DNA of 64,000 nt from DT-110 sp030148525 (GTDB lineage Bacteria; Bacteroidota; Bacteroidia; Chitinophagales; Saprospiraceae). Position numbers and translations under genes: made by a program. Positions 25,810 to 34,450 of this stretch are shown piece by piece (the stretch's first letter is position 1; every line of letters begins with the position of its first letter). The stretch spans positions 5,642,001 through 5,706,000 of the forward strand of contig OZ245751.1 of NCBI GenBank assembly GCA_965227445.1, given 5' to 3'. The notes under the pieces were generated by a model that was not told the DNA's origin, ran no database searches, and saw only the letters and a list, made by a program, of their open reading frames with translations.

Positions 25810-27046
25810 CCAGGGGCTCCTCAGAGTGACCAAAGGCCCACCGTGGCTTGCTACCCAATTGCTCCACCGCCCGTTCGATGCCTTCAAGAATTATACCACA
25901 GGCCCGGCGAATCTGCTCCTCCGTGATAATGAGTGGCGGCGCAATGCGCAGAGCTCCACTATTGAACAGGAACCAATCGGTGACCAGTCCTTCCTGCAAA
26001 CAGTGCTGAATTACGGTGCGGATAAACTCAAAATCCCGCATCTGGACAGCCATCATCAGGCCGGCACTGCGGATCTCGTGGATTTCGGGATGGACCAACA
26101 ATGAACGAAAGAGGGCCTCCTTGCCGGGAACCTGGTCGATCAGGTCACCTTCGAGCAAGGTCTTCAGGGTCGCTAATCCGGCGGCACAACTTACGGGGTG
26201 GCCCCCAAAGGTGGTGATGTGCCCGAGAATGGGTTGGTTGGCCAGTGCGCTCATCATCTCCTTTGAAGCTACGAAAGCACCGATGGGCATACCTCCGCCC
26301 ATGCCTTTTGCCAGCAGAAGGATGTCGGGTACCACGCCGTGATGCTCAAAGGCAAAAAGGTGCCCGGTGCGTCCGTACCCCGCCTGGATTTCATCGAAAA
26401 TAAGCACCGTTCCCGTCTCGGTACACCGTTGGCGCAGTTGCTGCAGGAAAGACGTGTCGGGTGGGCGAACGCCCCATTCCCCCTGCACGGTCTCCACGAT
26501 CACGGCGGCGGTCTGGCGGGTAATGGTCTGCAGGCAAGTGGAGCAATTGAACTCTATGTGTTTGATGCCCGGTAACAGCGGATAGTAAGCCTGGGTAAAA
26601 TCGGTAGGACTCATCAGGCTGGCTGCACCCTGTGTACTACCGTGGTAGGCCTTGTGGCAGGCAACGATCTCGCCTCGTCCCGTGTAGCGTTTGGCCAGTT
26701 TCATAGCACCTTCGGTGGCCTCAGTACCACTGTTGACGAAGTAGACGCTATCTAACGGATCGGGTAATTGTTGCGCCAGCAAGGTCGCCAATTCTACCTG
26801 GGGAGCCAACACGAACTCTCCGTATACGAGGGTATGCAGGTAGGTGTCGAGTTGTTTTTTGGCGGCAGCCACTACGGCCGGATGTCGGTGCCCCAGGCCA
26901 CTTACGCCGATTCCTGCAATTAGATCGAGATAGGCTTTACCCTGTGGATCGTAAAGGTACATACCCTCCGACCGGGCAATTTCGATGCCGAGAGGAGCCT
27001 CACTGGTTTGAGCAATGTGTTGGAGAAAAAGCTGGCGGTTGGTCAT
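25796..27046 (-). CDS. Class III (acetylornithine/ornithine-type) aminotransferase
   Basis: 416 residues from the ATG at 27046 (MTNRQLFLQHIAQTSEAP). PLP-dependent fold-type I enzyme: DLIAGIGVSGLGHRHP, FVNSGTEATEGAMKLAKRYTGR, HKAYHGSTQGA, LIFDEIQAGYGRTGHLFAFEH and LLLAKGMGGGMPIGAF, where the Lys of LAKGMGGG binds PLP. These match subgroup class III enzymes acting on omega-amino groups (acetylornithine, ornithine, 4-aminobutyrate); the exact substrate is not readable. The gene is not next to other arginine-biosynthesis genes. Confidence 0.92.
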   Translation of the reverse strand: MTNRQLFLQHIAQTSEAPLGIEIARSEGMYLYDPQGKAYLDLIAGIGVSGLGHRHPAVVAAAKKQLDTYLHTLVYGEFVLAPQVELATLLAQQLPDPLDSVYFVNSGTEATEGAMKLAKRYTGRGEIVACHKAYHGSTQGAASLMSPTDFTQAYYPLLPGIKHIEFNCSTCLQTITRQTAAVIVETVQGEWGVRPPDTSFLQQLRQRCTETGTVLIFDEIQAGYGRTGHLFAFEHHGVVPDILLLAKGMGGGMPIGAFVASKEMMSALANQPILGHITTFGGHPVSCAAGLATLKTLLEGDLIDQVPGKEALFRSLLVHPEIHEIRSAGLMMAVQMRDFEFIRTVIQHCLQEGLVTDWFLFNSGALRIAPPLIITEEQIRRACGIILEGIERAVEQLGSKPRWAFGHSEEPLVKTG

Positions 27047-27121
27047 GGTCGGTAGTTTTGTACAACAGCTTACCAACAATATAAAAAAGTGGCCAGTTCG
27101 CAACTATACTTTGCTGATTTA

Positions 27122-27190
27122 CGTCTTTACAGGTGTACCGTACTAATTGTAAAACGCCAACTATTGTACCACAATTTTTGCGTAAAGACG
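27122..27190. repeat. Inverted repeat upstream of the lysozyme promoter
   Basis: CGTCTTTAC (27122-27130) and GTAAAGACG (27182-27190) are exact reverse complements that enclose about 50 bp, immediately before the promoter of the lysozyme gene. It could be an operator or a terminator-like structure. Confidence 0.5.
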
Positions 27191-27192
27191 AT

Positions 27193-27200
27193 TAACTTTG
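27193..27200 (+). promoter_or_regulatory. -7 element of the lysozyme gene
   Basis: TAACTTTG matches TAnnTTTG. It lies 80 bp upstream of the ATG at 27281 and directly after the inverted repeat ending at 27190. Confidence 0.5.
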
Positions 27201-27280
27201 GGTCTATTGCACTTTGTTAAAAAGATGTCAACCCGAGCTGATTATTCGAATAAAAGATCGATTTACCCCATTTTAAGGCT

Positions 27281-28000
27281 ATGAATCCCTCTTTGAAACA
27301 TATCATTACCATTGCCCTGGTGTTATTTGCGGGAACCTATGCCTGCGAACGGATGGGCGTTCCCCTGCCCGCCTACGGGGTGCACGGTATTGATGTGTCT
27401 CATTATCAGTCACATATTGATTGGGAGGAGGTAGCCGGGGAAGGGGTGGATTTTGCTTTCGTAAAAGCAACCGAAGGGATTACGCTTTTCGATACCTTGT
27501 TTTGTAATAATTGGACCGAAAGTCGGGCTGCCGGGGTAAAGCGGGGAGCCTATCATTTTTTCCGACCCACCTACTCCGCCCACGAACAGGCGGATCATTT
27601 TATTGAGCGTGTCGAAATGGAAGAAGGTGATCTGCCACCAGTACTCGATGTGGAAGTACTGGATGGCGCCTCCCGGGTAGAATTGCTGAAAGGCATATAC
27701 ATTTGGTTGTTCCGCGTGGAAATAGCCTACGGCATCAAACCCATTATCTACACTAATCAGAAGTTTTACAATCGCCACCTGGCCGGCCACTTCGAAGACT
27801 ATCCGCTCTGGATCGCCCGCTACAACATCTTTCCACCCAATTTAGCGAACCAATCCGAATGGGACTTTTGGCAGTATGGCGATCGCGCCCGTCTGGACGG
27901 AATCCACGGTAACGTGGATGTGAACGTCTTCCACGGCGACACCTCCGAGCTGGAAGCTCTCACCCTGCAACCGAAACGGATTCTTAGTCTGGTGGATTAA
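27281..28000 (+). CDS. Glycoside hydrolase family 25 lysozyme (muramidase)
   Basis: The 239-residue protein begins with a signal that may be a lipoprotein type (ends FAGTYAC). The GH25 fold is shown by GIDVSHYQSHIDWEEV with the catalytic Asp/Glu region, FAFVKATEGITLFDTLF, RGAYHFFRPT, PPVLDVEVLDGA with the acidic catalytic pair, PIIYTNQKFYN and the end WDFWQYGDRARLDGIHGNVDVNVFHG. It cuts the beta-1,4 bond between muramic acid and glucosamine in peptidoglycan, acting in the periplasm or outside. It ends overlapping the VOC gene by 4 bp, tail to tail. Confidence 0.93.
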   Translation: MNPSLKHIITIALVLFAGTYACERMGVPLPAYGVHGIDVSHYQSHIDWEEVAGEGVDFAFVKATEGITLFDTLFCNNWTESRAAGVKRGAYHFFRPTYSAHEQADHFIERVEMEEGDLPPVLDVEVLDGASRVELLKGIYIWLFRVEIAYGIKPIIYTNQKFYNRHLAGHFEDYPLWIARYNIFPPNLANQSEWDFWQYGDRARLDGIHGNVDVNVFHGDTSELEALTLQPKRILSLVD

Positions 28001-28374
28001 TCCATTGGCCTGATAAAGGTGGTGAGTTCTACCTTATGCTGGTCCGGATCCTGTAAGTAAATAGATTGAAAATAGGTATGGTCCTCCAATCGAAAGGGAA
28101 TATTTAGCTTTTCCAGGTGTACCTGTGCGGCCTCAAATGATTCGCCATCCACCCTGAATGCAAAATGGTCGACCATGGCGGCCTGACTCTCTTTTTCAGG
28201 GAAAATAGCCACCCCTGTATTGCCAGCCAGCATAAAAATGGGAAAGGGCTTCCATTCTTCGGGTTGTACCCGGTCCATTCCCAAGACCTCTTCGTACCAT
28301 TGCGCAGAACGCTCCATATCCTGTACAAGAATAGCTACGTGGTCGAGGAAATCGATCTGGAATGGGTGGGACAT
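27997..28374 (-). CDS. VOC (glyoxalase/bleomycin-resistance) family protein
   Basis: A 125-residue protein with two beta-alpha-beta-beta-beta half units: the first begins LDHVAILVQDMERSAQWYEEVLGM, the second MVDHFAFRVDGESFEAAQVHLEKLNIPF and ends YLQDPDQHKVELTTF with the last metal-ligand Glu. The His near the start and the final Glu fit a metal-dependent enzyme, but the substrate is unknown. Confidence 0.88.
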   Translation of the reverse strand: MSHPFQIDFLDHVAILVQDMERSAQWYEEVLGMDRVQPEEWKPFPIFMLAGNTGVAIFPEKESQAAMVDHFAFRVDGESFEAAQVHLEKLNIPFRLEDHTYFQSIYLQDPDQHKVELTTFIRPMD

Positions 28375-28386
28375 GGTTTGTTGAAT

Positions 28387-28848
28387 TTAAGTCTCTTGGA
28401 GCAGAATAAGAAGTTCTTTTTTAATCTTTTCAGATAACCAAAACCCGTGTTCCCCGAGCTTGTCTAAGATTTTTTTTCCAGAGTCAATTATACCCTCTTC
28501 TTTCGCCTTAATTATAATGCCGAGTGTACCGGTCACTTTCAGTTGCAATCTTTTAGCAACATTTCTGCCCTTTCTTTCGTCAATAATTAACGTCGGTGCA
28601 TCATGTTGAACGGCCAATGCAATTGCGCTTGCTTCTCCGGGATCTAGTTCAAGGCATAACAATTGAAATTGAACCCTGTCGTAATCTTCTTGAACAATTA
28701 TCCAGTCAGGAAGATCAACTTGGATTTCCTCTCTAACTATCTGTGTTATGGTTACCTGTTGGTATAATTCTTTAAGTATGGATAATTCACCAACTGAAAA
28801 AAGGGAAATGATGGGGCTGGCATCAGCAATAATTAGATTCTCAGGCAT
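28387..28848 (-). CDS. DUF3368 PIN-like toxin of a toxin-antitoxin pair
   Basis: A 153-residue protein with PIN-fold acidic motifs: NLIIADASPIISLFSVGEL at the N-terminus, LDPGEASAIALAVQ in the middle and TLIIDERKGRNVAKRL. These match the DUF3368 family, predicted RNA-cleaving toxins. Its ATG overlaps the end of the UPF0175 gene by 8 bp, so the two are translated together. It is AT-richer than its neighbours, which suits a horizontally acquired module. Confidence 0.88.
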   Translation of the reverse strand: MPENLIIADASPIISLFSVGELSILKELYQQVTITQIVREEIQVDLPDWIIVQEDYDRVQFQLLCLELDPGEASAIALAVQHDAPTLIIDERKGRNVAKRLQLKVTGTLGIIIKAKEEGIIDSGKKILDKLGEHGFWLSEKIKKELLILLQET

Positions 28849-29065
28849 TGGAGATATCTTCTTCTAGTTCTTCAATATCAGTTTGAAAAACGGAGACATG
28901 ATATTTCCCTAATAACTCAATGAAGGCCTGTTTTGATAATCCAACCATTTCGGCCCCCTGACCGGTTGTTATGTAGCCTTCTTCGAATAGCTTAGCTGCA
29001 AAAAGCATCTTAAGCTCAAAAGAGCTTATTTTCAGGCCTTCCGGAAGAGAAAATTCAATACTCAT
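28841..29065 (-). CDS. UPF0175-family antitoxin
   Basis: A 74-residue protein with the UPF0175 pattern: ELKMLFAAKLFEEGYITTGQGAEMVGLSKQAFIELLGKYHVSVF, a ribbon-like N-terminus and a helix-turn-helix-like unit. These small proteins are regularly encoded just before DUF3368 PIN proteins and are taken as the antitoxin and repressor. It is the first gene of the pair; no clear promoter consensus was found upstream. Confidence 0.88.
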   Translation of the reverse strand: MSIEFSLPEGLKISSFELKMLFAAKLFEEGYITTGQGAEMVGLSKQAFIELLGKYHVSVFQTDIEELEEDISNA

Positions 29066-29217
29066 AAGTTGCTTGCTTTTTTGAATAGTGGGTTATGCCA
29101 GTAATTTACCCTTTCAAGATAACATTAAATGATCCTTGAAAGGTTCGCATGATAACTTAGATTACAGTGTACTTAATTACAAACTTAAGTTTTGCCAACA
29201 CAAAAAACGGTAGTTGC

Positions 29218-30414
29218 TCAGACGACCTTTAACCGATCAAACCGCCCTCCCAACACCGCATCGGCATCGGTTTCCAGCCAGTGGTCGAGCACCGTGGCGT
29301 AGACCGACCTGAAATCGGTGCGGTACTTCAGGTCTCCATCCACCAGGTTTTGCAGGTCAGGACCTCCATTTACGAAACCCCGTTGCTTCAGGTTGCCACC
29401 CATGAGGAAGAGGTTGTTAGCGGCACCGTGATCGGTACCGTTGCTGCCATTCTGAGCTACCCGTCGCCCGAATTCACTAAAGGTCATGATCAGGGTATCG
29501 TCGAGCAGATCGTGTTCTTCCAGTTCGCGTACGAAGGCACTTACTCCGTCGGCGTATTGCTTAAGCAGGCGTTGCTGGGCACCCTGTTGGTTGGCGTGGG
29601 TATCGAAACCGGTCAGGCCGGCGTAGTATATCCGGGTATCTGTGTCGGCCAGGATCAGTTTGGCGATCAGCGCCAGGTCATCTCCAAAGCGATTGGACGG
29701 ATAGCGTACGGTATTGCGGTGCTTGCCGGCCTGCTCGAACAGGTAGCGGGCACTGCGCTGGGTGTCGATCATGGTTTTGTAGAGGTAGCTTACCTCCTCG
29801 TGGTCGTGATCGTCGCCCTGGTGGTTACCAAGTGCTTTCAGGAATCGATTTTCGGTTGCCCGCTGCAGGCGGTCGGGATTGCTCATGGCAAAACCGGTCC
29901 GCTCGGCTCCCTTCAGAGCCAGGCTCAGGCTGTCGTCGATCTCCAGGGCGTGGTAGGGAGTATCGCAACCAGTGCAGTGGTTGTCGAGGTAACGGCCCAG
30001 CCAGCCCTCGCTGCGGTATTCATCAGCATCGGAGGCCGTGTGCCAGATGTCCATGGACCGGAAGTGGGAGCGATCGGGATTGGGGTATCCTACATCGTGG
30101 AGCACCGCGAGGTGCCCCTGGTCGTAGATGGGGCGCAGGGCATCCATAGCCGGATGAAAGGCCAGCTCGTCGGTGATGGTCAGTGCCTCCTGTTGCGAAA
30201 TGGCCAGTCGCGGACGTTCGCGGTAGTAGATATCGTTGCGATAAGGTATCACGGTGTTCAGACCGTCGTTGCCGCCATTGAGCTGGATGATCACCAGGTT
30301 GCGCCCGGAGCGACTTCGCTCTGTCTTTTTGCCGAAAGGCGAGGCCAAAAAAGAGGGTACGAATAAACTGGTCGAGGCCAGTGCCGTGTTTTCGAGAAAA
30401 GTTCTTCTTTTCAT
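29218..30414 (-). CDS. DUF1501 (sulfatase-like) protein with Tat-type signal
   Basis: The 398-residue protein starts MKRRTFLENTALASTSLFVPSFLA, a Tat-like signal. The body has LVIIQLNGGNDGLNTVIPY, YPNPDRSHFRSMDIWHTA, GFDTHANQQGAQQRLLKQYADGV and IMTFSEFGRRVAQNGSNGTDHGAANNLFLMGG, the conserved blocks of DUF1501, a family related to alkaline-phosphatase/sulfatase enzymes. It is paired with DUF1800 just upstream (15 bp between them), a standing association in Bacteroidota, planctomycetes and others. Its biochemical role is not known. Confidence 0.92.
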   Translation of the reverse strand: MKRRTFLENTALASTSLFVPSFLASPFGKKTERSRSGRNLVIIQLNGGNDGLNTVIPYRNDIYYRERPRLAISQQEALTITDELAFHPAMDALRPIYDQGHLAVLHDVGYPNPDRSHFRSMDIWHTASDADEYRSEGWLGRYLDNHCTGCDTPYHALEIDDSLSLALKGAERTGFAMSNPDRLQRATENRFLKALGNHQGDDHDHEEVSYLYKTMIDTQRSARYLFEQAGKHRNTVRYPSNRFGDDLALIAKLILADTDTRIYYAGLTGFDTHANQQGAQQRLLKQYADGVSAFVRELEEHDLLDDTLIMTFSEFGRRVAQNGSNGTDHGAANNLFLMGGNLKQRGFVNGGPDLQNLVDGDLKYRTDFRSVYATVLDHWLETDADAVLGGRFDRLKVV

Positions 30415-30429
30415 GATGGTGGTTTGAGA

Positions 30430-31800
30430 TCAGGATAATTGGTACTCGGGCATCGACATTAGCCGGATAGCGGCGAAGGCCACGCTTTCCTGGGGCGAAG
30501 ATGCCCGGGCGTAGCGTTCGATCAGGTCGAGCGGTGGCTCAATACCTGGCAGCAGGTAAGCAGCCAGTTGCTGCAAAGCGACCCTCGGGGTATCAGCCTG
30601 CCCCAGTGTCAGGAGTGGACGCAGATCCACTGTCACCCTTAGTTGTTTGGGGCCATCCTCCCGCCTACTGGCTTTGGGATCGTCTTTGGCCCGCCCGACC
30701 AGACCACTTCCCAGGATCATAACCGATGGCAGATTGAGGCGAGCCATCAGGGTGGCGTTGTCGATCCAGTGTCGTCCGCCCGGCCAACCCGCCACATTGG
30801 GTGGTTTGAAGAGCACCTGGCCCAACATGCGCTCCATATAGATGAGCGACATCGGTTCTTCGGTTTGTATACCCAGGCTGCGCATCAGACCGGCAATGAG
30901 CACTACGGGTGACTTGATCTGGGCATGCCAGTGCCCGGGAGCATAGAACCAATCGCTGCGCATGATGAACTCAACGGTTTCTCCAATATGATATCCGGAA
31001 TCGTAAAGGTGGTTGGCGATCTGGGCAATGTGTTGGGGATCGTCGCCGGGGTTGACGAAGTACCGGTACATTTTAGCGGCCAGGAATTCGGCCGTAGCCC
31101 TTTGTTCCAGAATAATATCGATGATATCGTCTCCGTCCCACTTGCCGGTGCGGTTCATAAACGTTTTGGAGCCGTAGTCGTGCGCAAAACGACGAAAGCG
31201 GAAGGTGCCATCGAAGTTACTCGACCAGCCGGTGAAGGCTCTGGCTGCCTCTTTGATATCCTGCTCGGTATAGTTACCACGCCCGATGGTGAACAGCTCC
31301 AGCAGCTCCCGTGCAAAATTTTCGTTGGGACTCTGCTTACGGTTTTGTTGGTTATTGAGGTAGCGGATCATGGCCGGTTCGCGGGCGATGCCCTTGGCCA
31401 GATCGCCGAAACGACCCAGTGCGTGCTTACGAATGGTATTGAGGTAACTGGCCGCAAGGCCTCCCGATTTGATGTCACAGGCAAAATGGCCGTGCCAGAA
31501 CAAGCACATGCGTTCGAGAAGAGCTGATTCCTGGGGATTGGCCATCCGGCTCAGCCATTCGGCATTAATGGTGGCCACCCCCATGAGTCGTTCTTTGAAC
31601 AGCTCGGCGCGCTCCGCATCGTTCATCATGCGAATATTTTCCGGGATAGATTCGTTGGGTGTGGCGACGGGCGGGTTTTGACGGGCATCGGTAAGCAATT
31701 TGGTTATCGCCCAGTCCACAGATTCGCTTTGCAGCTTTTGCCATTCGGTCGGAGTAGGGCTAAAGCCAAACCGATTGTGCAGGTGGTGAAGGTGATGCAT
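30430..31800 (-). CDS. DUF1800 protein
   Basis: The 456-residue protein has the DUF1800 signatures: LHNRFGFSPTPTEWQKL at the start, MCLFWHGHFACDI, LNNQQNRKQSPNENFARELLELFTIGRGNYTEQDIKEAARAFTGW, HDYGSKTFM, and VLFKPPNVAGWPGGRHWIDNATL. It has no clear signal peptide, unlike DUF1501, which follows on the same strand. The pair probably acts together on an envelope or extracellular substrate. First gene of a two-gene operon. Confidence 0.92.
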   Translation of the reverse strand: MHHLHHLHNRFGFSPTPTEWQKLQSESVDWAITKLLTDARQNPPVATPNESIPENIRMMNDAERAELFKERLMGVATINAEWLSRMANPQESALLERMCLFWHGHFACDIKSGGLAASYLNTIRKHALGRFGDLAKGIAREPAMIRYLNNQQNRKQSPNENFARELLELFTIGRGNYTEQDIKEAARAFTGWSSNFDGTFRFRRFAHDYGSKTFMNRTGKWDGDDIIDIILEQRATAEFLAAKMYRYFVNPGDDPQHIAQIANHLYDSGYHIGETVEFIMRSDWFYAPGHWHAQIKSPVVLIAGLMRSLGIQTEEPMSLIYMERMLGQVLFKPPNVAGWPGGRHWIDNATLMARLNLPSVMILGSGLVGRAKDDPKASRREDGPKQLRVTVDLRPLLTLGQADTPRVALQQLAAYLLPGIEPPLDLIERYARASSPQESVAFAAIRLMSMPEYQLS

Positions 31801-32134
31801 GGAATATTGTTTTAATCAATTGGTTAGTATGAATACCTGTCTCAAAACCCATCCCCCAGCCCCTTCCCTTTGATGAAGGGAAGGGGAGCTATTGCTTAGT
31901 GCGATCCTCCCTCCCTTCCAAAGATGAACGAATGATTCGCTTGCGATCAAGATCCGGTGGATCTTGAAGCGAGAGAACCGCGAAGCGGATAGAGTCAGAG
32001 GGCAGGTTTTAAAGTAGAGTCAACTGATACCAATTGGAGTATTATTCTCAAGCTTTGATGCCTCTGTATCGCTACGGTTTAATGGCTGCCAAGGAATTAA
32101 GCCTTCTTTAACGGACCCATCCGCGCACTATTCG
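31801..32134. other. Intergenic region with one REP-like palindrome
   Basis: About 330 bp between two divergent genes. It holds the palindrome at 31848-31889, a stretch AAGATCCGGTGGATCTT (perfect inverted repeat around 31950-31967), and the promoter of the thioredoxin gene. No reading frame of note. Confidence 0.5.
31848..31889. repeat. REP-like palindrome, copy 1
   Basis: GCCCCTTCCCTTTGATGAAGGGAAGGGG forms a hairpin and is preceded by CCCATCCCCCA. In reverse orientation it has the same layout as the copy at 45131, CTCCCTTCTCCCATTGGG then AGAAGGGCCGGGGATGAGGG, i.e. hairpin plus a G-rich tail of the form cyGGGGatGaGGG. Confidence 0.6.
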
Positions 32135-32142
32135 TATTTTTG
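32135..32142 (+). promoter_or_regulatory. -7 element of the thioredoxin-fold gene
   Basis: TATTTTTG matches TAnnTTTG and lies 28 bp before the ATG at 32171. Confidence 0.5.
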
Positions 32143-32170
32143 TACCGAACGACCTGAAAAAAGAAGGATT

Positions 32171-33343
32171 ATGAAAACTGTACTCTCCCTTGTTGTAACC
32201 CTGTTGGCCAGCGTGACTATGCAGGCCCAGGGCATTGAATTTTTCCAGGGTACCTGGGATGAGGCCCTGGCTGCCGCCAAAAAAGAACAGAAGCTGATCT
32301 TTATGGATGCCTACGCCGTATGGTGTGGCCCCTGTAAGCGCATGGATGCGCAGGTCTTTTCGCGCTCCGAAGCCGGCGACTTTTACAATAAGCACTTCAT
32401 CAACGTGAAAATGGATATGGAGAAAGGCGAAGGCCTGGAGATCCGGAAAAAATACCCGGTTCGGGCTTACCCGACCCTATTGTTCATTGATTACGACGGT
32501 ACGCTGGTCAAGCGTTCGGTAGGGGCCAAGCCGCTGGAGGCCTTTCTTGCCTTGGGAGAGAGTGTACTCTCCTCCATTGACCGCACCGGCCCCTTTGTGG
32601 AGCAATACGAGAAGGGTAAGCGCGATCCGGAGTTTATGTACAACTACATCAAAGCCCTCAATCAATCGGGCAAATCCAGCCTGAAGGTGGCTAACGATTA
32701 TCTCCGCGATCAGGAAGACGTGACCACGCCTGAGAACCTCCGCATCATCTTCGAAGCGGCCACCGAAGTAGACTCCCGTATTTTCAAAATGCTGATGGAG
32801 AACCGGGAAGCGGTCGAGGAACTCATGCCCGACGTAAATATGGAAGAAAAGATCATACTCGCGGCGGAAAACACACTGGACAAAGCACTGGAGTTTGATA
32901 GCGAGATGCTGTTAAATGAAGCTAAGAAGAAAGTGGCCGAGTACGATCCCGATCACGAGGATGCTTTTGCCGCAAAGGCAGATATGGCTTTCGCCAAAAA
33001 ACAGGACGATACCAATGATTATGAAAAAGCGCTGAAAGAGTATCTCAAGAAAGGCATGGAGCAGGATACGCCCGCTGCAACTGATCGCGTGGCCAGCATG
33101 GCTCTGCGCTCCTACCCTAAGGAAGACGGAGTCGTATCGCTGGTGCTGGATATACTGGCTGATAATGCCGACCGGGCCGGAGAGGCAAAATACTACCTCA
33201 GTCACGCTATTGCCCTGGCCTTCAGTGGCGATAAGCAGGAGGCAGCCACCATTGCCGAACGTGCATTCGCCATGGCCAAAGGCAAAGATGCGGTTACCCA
33301 GATGGAAGCCCGCAAATTGCTGGATAACCTGGCCAACGATTAA
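32171..33343 (+). CDS. Exported thioredoxin-fold protein with helical C-terminal repeat domain
   Basis: The 390-residue protein has a signal peptide (cleavage likely after MQAQG), then a thioredoxin domain with IFMDAYAVWCGPCKRMDAQVFS (CxxC at about residues 52-55) and the cis-Pro segment VRAYPTLLFID. Residues about 150-390 are helical and TPR-like. It is probably a periplasmic thiol:disulfide or chaperone-like protein. One copy of the repeat motif (GGCTTTCGCCAAAAAACAGG, 32986-33005) lies in the helical part and codes MAFAKKQ. Confidence 0.85.
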   Translation: MKTVLSLVVTLLASVTMQAQGIEFFQGTWDEALAAAKKEQKLIFMDAYAVWCGPCKRMDAQVFSRSEAGDFYNKHFINVKMDMEKGEGLEIRKKYPVRAYPTLLFIDYDGTLVKRSVGAKPLEAFLALGESVLSSIDRTGPFVEQYEKGKRDPEFMYNYIKALNQSGKSSLKVANDYLRDQEDVTTPENLRIIFEAATEVDSRIFKMLMENREAVEELMPDVNMEEKIILAAENTLDKALEFDSEMLLNEAKKKVAEYDPDHEDAFAAKADMAFAKKQDDTNDYEKALKEYLKKGMEQDTPAATDRVASMALRSYPKEDGVVSLVLDILADNADRAGEAKYYLSHAIALAFSGDKQEAATIAERAFAMAKGKDAVTQMEARKLLDNLAND

Positions 33344-33388
33344 GCAGGAGACGGTGTTATACCTGATCAACCTACTCAAAACGAATCT

Positions 33389-34444
33389 ATGTCCACACCC
33401 GAAACGCCCAAGCGCACGGATGTCAATGAACTTGGTGAATTTGGCCTGATCGATCACCTGACCGAGCAAGTCGTGTTGAAAAATGCCTCCTCCATTCGCG
33501 GAGTGGGTGACGATGCCGCCATTATTGATAATAAGGATTTACTCACGGTGGTATCGACGGATATGTTGGTGGAGGGAATTCACTTCGACCTCATGTATTC
33601 TCCCCTCAAACACCTCGGGTATAAGTCGGTGGTGGTCAACGTATCGGATATATTAGCCATGAACGCTATTCCCCGCCAGGTGACTTTTAGCCTGGCGATC
33701 TCTAATCGCTTCTCGGTAGAGGCCCTGGAGGAATTATATGCCGGGGTGCATCTGGCCTGCGAGCGCTACGGAGTAGACCTGATCGGAGGCGATACGACTT
33801 CCTCCAATAAAGGATTGATCATCAGTGTGACGGCCATCGGGCAAGTCACAAAAGAAAAGGTTGTCTACCGGAATACCGCTAAGCCCGGTGATATTATGTG
33901 CGTAACGGGCGACCTGGGCGCCGCCTATCTCGGTTTGCAGCTATTGGAACGCGAGAAGCAACTCTATCTGGACAATCCCGAGATCAAACCCGACCTGGAG
34001 GGCCAGAATTACCTGGTGGGCCGTCAGTTGAAGCCCGAAGCCCGCGCAGATATGATCGAGGCTTTCGCCAAAAAAGCACTGGTACCGACGACTATGATCG
34101 ATATTTCCGACGGGCTAGCGTCTGAGATCTTTCATATTTGCAAAGAGTCCAACGTAGGTGCCATTGTCGAAGAAAGTGGTATTCCCCTGCATCCGGATAC
34201 GGAAATGCAGGCCCTTAAATTTCAGCTCGACCCCACTACCTGTGCCCTGAGCGGAGGTGAAGATTACGAATTGTTATTTACCGTTTCGCCCGATGACCTG
34301 GAGAAGGTGCGTTTCTTACCCGAAGTGTACATCATGGGTGAAATAACGGAGCCTTCCGAAGGCGTTATGTTACACACCAAAGGTGGAAACCGGCACGAGC
34401 TGACAGCTCAGGGCTGGCGTCACTTCGATCCAAACAAAAAATAA
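33389..34444 (+). CDS. thiL: Thiamine-monophosphate kinase
   Basis: The 351-residue protein has the AIR-synthase-like fold of ThiL: GDDAAIIDNKDLLTVVSTDMLVEGIHFDL (ATP and Mg site), SVVVNVSDILAMNA, IGGDTTSSNKGLIISVTAIG, and the C-terminal DISDGLASEIFHICKES and LSGGEDYELLFTV. It phosphorylates thiamine monophosphate to thiamine diphosphate, the last step of the pathway. No other thi gene is next to it. One motif copy (34060-34077, coding EAFAKKA) lies inside. The next gene starts 6 bp after the stop. Confidence 0.96.
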   Translation: MSTPETPKRTDVNELGEFGLIDHLTEQVVLKNASSIRGVGDDAAIIDNKDLLTVVSTDMLVEGIHFDLMYSPLKHLGYKSVVVNVSDILAMNAIPRQVTFSLAISNRFSVEALEELYAGVHLACERYGVDLIGGDTTSSNKGLIISVTAIGQVTKEKVVYRNTAKPGDIMCVTGDLGAAYLGLQLLEREKQLYLDNPEIKPDLEGQNYLVGRQLKPEARADMIEAFAKKALVPTTMIDISDGLASEIFHICKESNVGAIVEESGIPLHPDTEMQALKFQLDPTTCALSGGEDYELLFTVSPDDLEKVRFLPEVYIMGEITEPSEGVMLHTKGGNRHELTAQGWRHFDPNKK

Positions 34445-34450
34445 ACACAC

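Noticed and set aside
27455..27468. GCTTTCGTAAAAGC as a further motif copy
   Set aside because: It has an extra mismatch in the centre and codes for FAFVKA, which is a conserved GH25 motif; it may be coincidental.
29281..30366. A 361-codon open frame antisense to the DUF1501 gene
   Set aside because: The DUF1501 gene on the other strand has clear family motifs; the antisense frame is a high-GC shadow.
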